Source: Candidatus Shapirobacteria bacterium
Lineage (GTDB): Bacteria > Patescibacteriota > Microgenomatia > UBA12405
DNA: 8,912 nt
Assembly (NCBI GenBank): GCA_026395315.1
Contig: JAPLYY010000033.1
Span: 1-8,912 of the forward strand
Direction: 5' to 3'
Below, one piece after another: positions 3,584-8,912 of the stretch (position 1 is the stretch's first letter; each line of letters opens with the position of its first letter). The notes beneath the pieces are model-generated. The model searched no databases. It was not told the DNA's origin and saw only the letters and a list, made by a program, of their open reading frames with translations. A program made the translations under genes and the position numbers.

Positions 3584-5764
3584 ATGCCTGCCATTGATCT
3601 CTCATTTCTCGAAGTCCGCCTGCCTCAGGATAACGAATACACCCCCGAATCAATGTCCTCGCTCCTAAGTAACTTTACCCAAATCGGCAAAAGTGGTTTT
3701 TTTGACCGGTTTTTAGGTAAAAAAAACTTAATCTGTTCCCTGGAAATTGCTCTCCATGATCAGCAAATCCACTTTTACATTACCGCCCCCAGCTCCAGCA
3801 TCGATTTCATCCGTTCCCAAATCCTAGCTCAATACCCCACAGCTATAACCAGACTTGGAGAAGACTTTTTATCCCCCCTCCTTGTCAAGGGAGGGGTCGG
3901 GGGTGGGTTTTTACAACTTGGTCTTTCCCGTTCCTCTTCCTACCCCGTCAAAACCGTCCGTGATTTCCGTGAGACCGACCCCCTAGTCTCTGTATTATCG
4001 TCCCTAGCGCGTGCTAACCCCGCCACTGCGGGGCAACCTGATTTCTTTTTATTTCAAATTTTGTTATTCAAACCTTCAGCCCACTGGCAATCCGGCATCC
4101 TCTCCACTATCCAAAATGGCATCGTCACTGATGTCCAAAAAAATTATCATCAGGCCCACCCCGATAAAGCCGTTTTTGAAACTAAAATCCAATATCCCGG
4201 CCTTTTAACCCAAATTAATTTAATCTCCAACAATCCGGCGTTATTATCTTCCGTCTCCTCCTCTTTTGGTATCTACACCAATCCCCGTGGTAATTTTTTC
4301 AAAACTATTTATCCCGGTCTTTTTTCCAAAAACAAAATTTTAAAATCAATTCTCAACCGGACTTTTACCTCATCTGCCAATCAGGTTTTAAATACCGAAG
4401 AACTGGCCGGTCTTTGGCACTTTCCTACCGGTCTCACTAAACTGCCTAATATCGCCTGGGGTAAAAAACTTTACGCCGATCCGCCGGAAAACCTACCCAT
4501 TGCCGATGGCGCCACCGACGATCAAAAACAGTCAATTAATTTCTTTGCCAAAACTGAATTTAGAAATAAAGAATCAATTTTTGGCCTGAAAGAAGGCGAA
4601 GACCGCCGCCGCCACACCTACATCATCGGTAAATCCGGCACCGGTAAAACTACTCTCATTGCCAACATGGCCATTGACGATATCCGCAAAGGCAAAGGTG
4701 TCGCCATCATCGATCCCCACGGCGACCTGTGCCAAACTATTTTGGATTTCATCCCTGCTTCCCGCATCAACGATTGCTGTTATTTCAATCCCGCCGACCC
4801 TGACTATGTTTATCCCCTCAATGTTTTAGAAGCCGAAAATGATTCTCAAAAAGAACTGGTTGCCTCCGGCGTTATCTCCATTTTCAAAAAACTCTACGGC
4901 GAAGTTTCCTGGGGGCCGCGTCTTGAGCACATTCTCCGCAATGCTGTTTTGACCCTGGTCAACACTCCCGACTCTGATCTGACCCACATCGTCGAAATTT
5001 TAACCAATAAAAATTTCCGCGACAAAATTGTCGTTCACCTTCAAAATCAAACCCTGAAAAACTTTTGGATTAATGAATTTGACCGTATGGATCCAAAATT
5101 TCAAAACGAAGCCATTGCCCCGATTCTTAATAAAGTCGGCCAGTTTTTATCATCTTCCAATATTCGCGGCACCATTGCCCACCCCAAATCCAAGGTCCGG
5201 ATTCAGGATATTATGGACCAGAAAAAAATTCTCATTGCCGACCTCTCCTCGGGCAAACTTGGTGAAGATAATTCTGCTCTTTTGGGAGCCATGTTGATTA
5301 CCCAGATCCAGCTCTCGGCCATGAACCGGGTGTTTCAGTCCGAATCCGACCGCTCCGACTTTTATTTGTATGTCGACGAATTCCAAAATTTTGCCACCAG
5401 CAGTTTTATTAAAATATTATCGGAAGCCCGTAAATTTAGGCTAAATCTGATTATCGCCAACCAATACATGGCCCAATTGGAACGGCCCATTCAGGATGCT
5501 ATTTTTGGCAATGTCGGTTCGATTATGTCTTTTGTCGTCGGCAACCAGGATGCCTATATTTTAAGCAAAGAATTTGGTCCCAAATTTCCCCCCGAAGACC
5601 TGGTTAAATTGGGTAAATATCAAATTATTAGTAAATTATCCATCGATTCCGAAACCTCCCAACCATTTTATGCCACTACTCTGCCCCTCCCCGACTGCCG
5701 CAACCAGGGCCGTGACAAGCTGATTAGTGTCTCCCGTGAACGTTGGGGCAAGAAAAAAATCTAA
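3584..5764 (+). CDS. TraG/VirD4-like conjugation-type ATPase, 726 aa
   Basis: P-loop ATPase of the VirD4/TraG/DUF87 group, which in conjugation systems couples DNA to the secretion channel. Residues 1-330 form a domain with no motif I recognise. The Walker A motif GKSGTGKTT is at 349-357, IIDPHGD at 375-381, Walker B DFYLYVDEFQNF at 592-603 (D598-E599), and LIIANQYMAQL at 622-632 matches the TraG/TraD C-terminal motif. I see no N-terminal membrane segments, unlike classical VirD4, so it may be soluble or need a partner. Residues 97-110 and 145-150 are encoded by palindromic repeats inserted in frame. The ATG at 3584 lacks a ribosome site. Four micro-genes follow on the same strand. It could serve in DNA uptake, conjugation or pilus function; the substrate is unknown. 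Confidence 0.88.
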   Translation: MPAIDLSFLEVRLPQDNEYTPESMSSLLSNFTQIGKSGFFDRFLGKKNLICSLEIALHDQQIHFYITAPSSSIDFIRSQILAQYPTAITRLGEDFLSPLLVKGGVGGGFLQLGLSRSSSYPVKTVRDFRETDPLVSVLSSLARANPATAGQPDFFLFQILLFKPSAHWQSGILSTIQNGIVTDVQKNYHQAHPDKAVFETKIQYPGLLTQINLISNNPALLSSVSSSFGIYTNPRGNFFKTIYPGLFSKNKILKSILNRTFTSSANQVLNTEELAGLWHFPTGLTKLPNIAWGKKLYADPPENLPIADGATDDQKQSINFFAKTEFRNKESIFGLKEGEDRRRHTYIIGKSGTGKTTLIANMAIDDIRKGKGVAIIDPHGDLCQTILDFIPASRINDCCYFNPADPDYVYPLNVLEAENDSQKELVASGVISIFKKLYGEVSWGPRLEHILRNAVLTLVNTPDSDLTHIVEILTNKNFRDKIVVHLQNQTLKNFWINEFDRMDPKFQNEAIAPILNKVGQFLSSSNIRGTIAHPKSKVRIQDIMDQKKILIADLSSGKLGEDNSALLGAMLITQIQLSAMNRVFQSESDRSDFYLYVDEFQNFATSSFIKILSEARKFRLNLIIANQYMAQLERPIQDAIFGNVGSIMSFVVGNQDAYILSKEFGPKFPPEDLVKLGKYQIISKLSIDSETSQPFYATTLPLPDCRNQGRDKLISVSRERWGKKKI
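3873..3912. repeat. GC-rich palindromic repeat inside the ATPase gene (copy D)
   Basis: CCCCTCCTTG and CAAGGGAGGGG form the palindrome, followed by TCGGGGGTGGGTTTTTA. It differs from the copy at 6703-6739 by about two positions. In the gene frame it encodes SPLLVKGGVGGGFL (residues 97-110), a glycine-rich loop without disrupting the frame. Confidence 0.75.
4018..4033. repeat. CCCCGC/GCGGGG palindrome inside the ATPase gene
   Basis: A perfect 6-bp stem (4018-4023, 4028-4033) with loop CACT encodes NPATAG (residues 145-150). It lies about 105 bp after the larger repeat, in the same poorly conserved N-terminal region, and may be another inserted element. Confidence 0.45.
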
Positions 5765-5770
5765 TTCTGC

Positions 5771-5776
5771 TATTAT
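5771..5776 (+). promoter_or_regulatory. -10-like element before the 5784 gene
   Basis: TATTAT lies 7 bp before the ATG at 5784 and just past the ATPase stop codon. No Shine-Dalgarno is present in the 19-bp gap. Read-through from the ATPase gene is equally possible. Confidence 0.3.
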
Positions 5777-5783
5777 TAATTTA

Positions 5784-5993
5784 ATGGCAAGTAAACTAAG
5801 CCAAGAAGTGATCCGTCAAGCCAGAGAGGATAGAATTAATCAACTAAAAATTTCCGGCCGCTGTTTCCTGGCTTGTCTTAACGCCTCTTTCTGTCAGGAC
5901 GGTAATACCTACGGTTGCCAATTTATCGATGCCATTCCACCCAAACGTCGCAAACTAACTAACCCTCCAACCCTCGAGTCTATCATATCTTAA
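5784..5993 (+). CDS. Small cysteine-motif protein, 69 aa
   Basis: The product starts MASKLSQEVIRQAREDRINQ, an amphipathic helix, followed by cysteines at 27, 31, 37 and 45 in the pattern C-x3-C-x5-C-x7-C, then a basic tail (PPKRRK). Four closely spaced cysteines suggest a zinc or Fe-S site. No family is recognised. The same frame extends upstream into the ATPase gene to an ATG at 5727. I prefer the ATG at 5784 because it avoids overlap and follows a TATTAT. First of four micro-genes behind the ATPase. Confidence 0.65.
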   Translation: MASKLSQEVIRQAREDRINQLKISGRCFLACLNASFCQDGNTYGCQFIDAIPPKRRKLTNPPTLESIIS

Positions 5994-6034
5994 ATAATTA
6001 AAGACATGCCTTAATTTTATATATATTCCTTACG

Positions 6035-6040
6035 TATACT
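6035..6040 (+). promoter_or_regulatory. -10 element before the 6049 gene
   Basis: TATACT lies 8 bp before the ATG at 6049, with only a weak -35 (TTAATT at 6011-6016, 18-bp spacing). The placement implies a message starting at or next to the start codon. Confidence 0.45.
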
Positions 6041-6048
6041 CGTCTACT

Positions 6049-6240
6049 ATGCTCCAAGCAAATCAACAAGAAATATACCGACAACGTTTAACCGAAACCG
6101 GCTATCATATCGAAAAATCACCTTGTGTACTGTGTACCTCTTTACCAGCCTGTAGATTAGTCCAAAGAAAAGAAGGTTCTATAATTTTTCCCGGTTCACT
6201 CACTTGTCAGAAAATAGCCGAATCAGAATTTACCAAATAA
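6049..6240 (+). CDS. Small cysteine-motif protein, 63 aa
   Basis: The product opens with a polar helix (MLQANQQEIYRQRLTETGYH). It carries C26-x2-C29-x5-C35 and a lone C53, the same order as C20-x2-C23-x5-C29...C52 in the protein at 2691-2885. Such an arrangement would suit a [4Fe-4S] cluster or zinc. I find no other family signature and give no function. It is the second of four same-strand micro-genes after the ATPase, with 55 bp before it and 65 bp after it. Confidence 0.65.
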   Translation: MLQANQQEIYRQRLTETGYHIEKSPCVLCTSLPACRLVQRKEGSIIFPGSLTCQKIAESEFTK

Positions 6241-6250
6241 AAACATGTCC

Positions 6251-6280
6251 TTGACATAATGTTATAAGACGTCCTATATT
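6251..6280 (+). promoter_or_regulatory. Strong promoter for the 6306 gene
   Basis: Consensus TTGACA (6251-6256) and TATATT (6275-6280) are spaced 18 bp apart, the best sigma-70 match in the window. Transcription would start near 6287, about 19 nt before the ATG at 6306, with no Shine-Dalgarno in between. Confidence 0.65.
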
Positions 6281-6306
6281 TAATTATTACTAATTAAATA
6301 ATTAAA
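6279..6306. promoter_or_regulatory. 10-bp inverted repeat over the start site (possible operator)
   Basis: TTTAATTATT (6279-6288) and AATAATTAAA (6297-6306) are exact reverse complements separated by 8 bp. They run from the -10 element to the first base of the start codon. The position suits a dimeric regulator or an RNA hairpin that hides the start codon. The DNA is very AT-rich, so chance is possible. Confidence 0.4.
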
Positions 6307-6524
6307 TGAAGGAAAAAACTTTTACTCCCGAGGCGATTGCCATCGCTTCTCTGATTAGACCTGATTTACCCCAATCCAGACAAATCAGAAAAGAAAACGC
6401 CGACACAGTTGAAATAAAAGTAACAACTCTAAGTCCAGGGGATCAACAACTAGCCGCTCTTCCCGACGAATTGGCTGAAATATTATTCGCCAAACTGGCA
6501 GAAAAAGGTATTTCTGCTTTATAA
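6306..6524 (+). CDS. Small unrecognised acidic protein, 72 aa
   Basis: The product starts MKEKTFTPEAIAIASLIRPD and has no cysteine or membrane segment. Its C-terminal half is helical (QQLAALPDELAEILFAKLAE, about 47-66). The beginning M-x-E-K-(T)-F-T-P resembles that of the next micro-gene (MSEKFTP), hinting at a shared origin or shared N-terminal signal. It has its own strong promoter and a palindrome over the start. No family is recognised. Confidence 0.62.
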   Translation: MKEKTFTPEAIAIASLIRPDLPQSRQIRKENADTVEIKVTTLSPGDQQLAALPDELAEILFAKLAEKGISAL

Positions 6525-6538
6525 TTTATTAATTAACC

Positions 6539-6544
6539 TATAAA
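6539..6544 (+). promoter_or_regulatory. -10-like element before the 6549 gene
   Basis: TATAAA lies 4 bp before the ATG at 6549 in the 24-bp gap after the previous stop. It is too close for a normal leader; read-through from the promoter at 6251 is the simpler possibility. Confidence 0.25.
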
Positions 6545-6548
6545 AAAT

Positions 6549-6695
6549 ATGTCAGAAAAATTCACTCCTCACTATTTTTACAAACAAGAAAAACCAAACC
6601 AACCAAAAATCGATCTGGAAAATCTTTTCAAACGCGTTGATTTAAACCAGCAATTAGGCACTATCCCCGCTCCAGAACCAAACAAAAATAAATAA
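6549..6695 (+). CDS. Micro-protein, 48 aa
   Basis: The frame starts MSEKFTPHYFYKQEKPNQPK, continues IDLENLFKRVDLNQQLG and ends in a Pro/Asn/Lys-rich tail (TIPAPEPNKNK). It is the last gene of the plus-strand cluster and ends just before the palindromic repeat at 6703. The Lys/Asn/Gln-rich tail looks disordered. Its start resembles that of the preceding gene (MKEKTFTP). Coding status rests on position, the clean ATG and the amino-acid make-up only. Confidence 0.5.
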   Translation: MSEKFTPHYFYKQEKPNQPKIDLENLFKRVDLNQQLGTIPAPEPNKNK

Positions 6696-6702
6696 ATTTA
6701 CT

Positions 6703-6739
6703 CCCCTCCTTGTCAAGGGAGGGGTCAGGGGTGGGTTTT
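6703..6739. repeat. GC-rich palindromic repeat between convergent genes (copy E)
   Basis: CCCCTCC (6703-6709) pairs with GGAGGGG (6718-6724) around TTGTCAAG, followed by TCAGGGGTGGGTTTT that runs into the topA stop codon (TAA, minus). It is nearly identical to the copy inside the ATPase gene (3873-3912). On the minus strand the hairpin is followed by a T-rich stretch, so it may also serve as the topA terminator, and on the plus strand as the end of the micro-gene cluster. Confidence 0.75.
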
Positions 6740-8708
6740 ATGGCCGTTTCCATCCTGCCCATTTGCACTTGGGATAATTCGAACAGCCGAAAAATTTTCT
6801 GCCGGTTTTAGTTTTCCGTACTACTCCCGGTGCCCCGCACAATGGACAACAAAATCCGGCATCCTCCTGATAAGCCTTAGTATACTTACACTCCGGAAAC
6901 CGGCTACACGATATAAATTTCCCGAATTTTCCCATTCGTATCACCAATTCGCCCTCTTTACACTCCGGGCACTTCTCCCCTGTCTTTTCCACTTCCACCT
7001 TCACCCGTTCACTGTCTTTTTCCACTTTTTTGACAATTGGTTCAAATGTTTTCCAAAAATTCCTCATCATAGTTTTCCATTCCAGTTTTCCCAGAGCAAT
7101 TTTGTCCAAACTTAGTTCCATCTCCGCTGTAAACGGCAACGATAAAATATTAGCAAAATTGGTCACCAAAAATTGGTTGGCCGCCACCCCCAATACTGTC
7201 GGTTTAAATTTGCCCTCATCTTTTTCTACATATTGCCGCACCTGGATAGTCGATATGATTGGGGCATACGTTGACGGCCGGCCGATTCCCTGTTTTTCCA
7301 AAGATGCCACCAGTGACGCATCGGAATATCGCGGCGGCGGATTAGTTTCAAATTCTATCGCCGTCACTGTTTTTACTGCCACCTCATCTTTTTCTTTCCA
7401 GTCCGGTAAAATTTGATCTTCCCATTTTTCTTCCATGATTTTTAAAAAGCCATCGAACAATATTTTTACTCCGGTTGATTTGAATATGCCGTTTCCACCA
7501 CTAAACATTATTGACGAATTTTTCATTTTTGCCGCCGCCGCTTGGCTTCCCACCGCCCGTTTCCAGATTAAATGGTACAGTTTCAATTCTTTAGAATCCA
7601 AATCCTCCGGCTCCAGCACCGCCGCACTCGTCGGCCGAATCGCCTCGTGGGCCTCTTGGGCATTCATTGAATTATTTTTAAACAACCGGGTTTTTTCCGG
7701 AATATAATCAGCGCCATAAGTTTTAGAGATATAGCTCCGAAATTCGGCCATGGCTTTTTCCGACAAATACACCGAATCAGTCCGGTGGTAAGTAATCAAA
7801 CCCCGCTCATACAATCTCTGAGCAAAACTCATCGTCATTTTTCCCGACCAGCCAAACCGTCTGGCAGCTGCTTGCTGTAGTTTAGATGTCGTATATGGCG
7901 GCGGTGGATTTCTGGTCGTCTCCCCTTCTTCGACTTTTTCGATGACAAATTTTTTGGGTAATCCCGCCACAAACTTATCAGCCTTTTCCTGTTTATCAAA
8001 TAAAGTTTCCGTGTATGTATAGTTACCATCAAATAAATTAATCTCGTTTGTTTTTACAAAATTTTTATTATCTATTTTGATTAATTCTGCCAAAGTATCT
8101 TTTCCTAAAATAGAATTAATTTTAAAAAATTTCTTTCTCTCAAAACTTTTAATTTCTTCTTCTCTTTCACAAATTAATCTGACTGCCACTGACTGCACTC
8201 TTCCGGCCGATAATCCTCGGCGGACCTTTTTCCACAATACCGGACTTAAGGTATAGCCCACCAGCCTATCAAGCACCCGCCGGCCCTGCTGGGCATTTAC
8301 CATGTCCATATCCACCTCCCTCGGTTTGGATATGGCTTCTTCTACCGCCTCTTTAGTAATTTCATGAAACGTCGCCCGCACAATTTTTTGATTTTTAAAT
8401 TTTTCGTTTTCAATTAACCACTTTACATGCCAGGAAATGGCTTCTCCTTCACGGTCAGGGTCAGTCGCCAGAATCACCATATCAGCCCCTTTGGCCGCTT
8501 TTAGCAACTTCCCCACCACTTCCTTTTTCTTATCGTCCACCACATAATCCGGCTCAAAAGTAGTTAAGTCCACTCCCATTTTAGCAGTCGGTAAATCCCG
8601 TAAATGCCCTACAGTTGGCAAAACTGTATAGTCCTTCGACAGGTATTTGGTAATGGTTCTCGCCTTTGTCGGCGACTCAACTATCAACAGTTTCTTCATG
8701 AGTTTCAT
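6738..8708 (-). CDS. topA: DNA topoisomerase I (type IA), 656 aa
   Basis: Relaxes negative supercoils by cutting one DNA strand through a covalent tyrosine intermediate. The TOPRIM domain opens with LLIVESPTKA (7-16, catalytic E11) and holds DPDREGE (83-89, acidic D83, D85, E87). Then come LSAGRVQSVAVRLI (166-179), the active-site region RGLITYHRTDS (302-312, Y307 and R309), NAQEAHEAIRPT (349-360) and GIGRPSTYAPI (474-484). Two C-terminal zinc ribbons follow: C580/C583/C601/C607 and C621/C624/C642/C648. The family usually has two to four, and the length is typical of smaller versions. AGGA lies 4 bp before the ATG at 8708; an in-frame ATG three codons later is also possible. It sits 6 bp after dprA and is probably co-transcribed with it. 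Confidence 0.97.
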   Translation of the reverse strand: MKLMKKLLIVESPTKARTITKYLSKDYTVLPTVGHLRDLPTAKMGVDLTTFEPDYVVDDKKKEVVGKLLKAAKGADMVILATDPDREGEAISWHVKWLIENEKFKNQKIVRATFHEITKEAVEEAISKPREVDMDMVNAQQGRRVLDRLVGYTLSPVLWKKVRRGLSAGRVQSVAVRLICEREEEIKSFERKKFFKINSILGKDTLAELIKIDNKNFVKTNEINLFDGNYTYTETLFDKQEKADKFVAGLPKKFVIEKVEEGETTRNPPPPYTTSKLQQAAARRFGWSGKMTMSFAQRLYERGLITYHRTDSVYLSEKAMAEFRSYISKTYGADYIPEKTRLFKNNSMNAQEAHEAIRPTSAAVLEPEDLDSKELKLYHLIWKRAVGSQAAAAKMKNSSIMFSGGNGIFKSTGVKILFDGFLKIMEEKWEDQILPDWKEKDEVAVKTVTAIEFETNPPPRYSDASLVASLEKQGIGRPSTYAPIISTIQVRQYVEKDEGKFKPTVLGVAANQFLVTNFANILSLPFTAEMELSLDKIALGKLEWKTMMRNFWKTFEPIVKKVEKDSERVKVEVEKTGEKCPECKEGELVIRMGKFGKFISCSRFPECKYTKAYQEDAGFCCPLCGAPGVVRKTKTGRKFFGCSNYPKCKWAGWKRP

Positions 8709-8714
8709 TGTGTC

Positions 8715-8912
8715 CTATTGTAGCGCCTCTGTCAAATCAGTTAAGATTTCGGCCCCGTTTTTAATTAACCAATTTGGCGCCGCTGACCCCTCATCGGTAA
8801 TTCGCCCCGGCACTGCCCACACTTCCTTTCCCATTTCCAATACCAACTGGGCCACCAAAAATGTGCCACTGTTTTCCCCGCCTTCAATTACTATTAATTT
8901 ATCGCACCTTTT
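8715..8912 (-). CDS. dprA: DprA DNA-processing protein, C-terminal part
   Basis: The visible 65 residues begin KRCDKLIVIEGGENSGTFLV and include VWAVPGRITDEGSAAPNWLI and NGAEILTDL. These match the conserved end of the DprA/Smf Rossmann-fold domain (V-V-E-A...SG, A-V-P-G, G...N-LI-x-x-GA). DprA loads RecA onto incoming single-stranded DNA during transformation. The gene is cut by the window end. The TAG ends 6 bp before topA, and the AGGA for topA begins at the last base of this stop codon. The product ends right after the Rossmann domain (EALQ), so there is no visible C-terminal winged-helix domain of the kind many DprA proteins carry. Confidence 0.9.
   Translation of the reverse strand, partial: KRCDKLIVIEGGENSGTFLVAQLVLEMGKEVWAVPGRITDEGSAAPNWLIKNGAEILTDLTEALQ

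Noticed and set aside
5150..5386. Minus-strand and alternative plus-strand frames within the ATPase and topA genes (also 4011, 5073, 7030, 7435, 7835)
   Set aside because: Shadows of well-supported conserved genes.

Overview
The window looks like a chromosomal piece of a Candidate Phyla Radiation (Patescibacteria) bacterium, most likely Microgenomates-like. This is inferred from a dprA-topA pair, a conjugation-type (TraG/VirD4-like) ATPase among tiny unknown genes, many start codons without a Shine-Dalgarno sequence, and GC-rich palindromic repeats that intrude into coding sequences. No rRNA or tRNA gene was seen to settle the lineage, and nothing suggests a recoded stop codon.

Layout. 1-890 (minus) is rpsB (ribosomal protein S2) with an unusual N-terminal extension of about 62 residues that carries two repeat-derived peptides. 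1031-2493 (minus) holds three unrecognised genes: a single-pass membrane protein, a protein that appears frameshifted at a run of six G, and a 73-residue soluble protein. 2587-3199 is a compact unit bounded by an exact 14-bp inverted repeat. It contains two overlapping minus-strand micro-genes (47 and 64 residues), a GC-rich hairpin just after them, and a 27-bp stem upstream of them. 3106-3507 is a plus-strand open frame with no usual start codon at its 5' end, possibly a gene remnant. 3584-5764 (plus) is the large ATPase, followed by four plus-strand micro-genes at 5784-6695. 6738-8708 (minus) is topA, convergent with them, and 8715-8912 is the C-terminal part of dprA, directly upstream of topA.

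How the parts relate. dprA and topA sit 6 bp apart and are presumably co-transcribed. The ATPase and the four micro-genes form a same-strand cluster with short gaps. TATA-like hexamers lie only 4-10 bp before several of these start codons, suggesting separate, leaderless transcripts. Two unlinked micro-proteins (2691-2885 and 6049-6240) share a C-x2-C-x5-C...C motif, and a third (5784-5993) has a close variant. A GC-rich palindromic repeat family occurs at least five times: inside the ATPase gene, upstream of it, beyond the 27-bp stem, and butted against the stop codons of rpsB and topA.

The least explained parts are the 2587-3199 unit, whose hairpin mismatches are all G-U pairs on one strand, and the set of small cysteine proteins around the ATPase.
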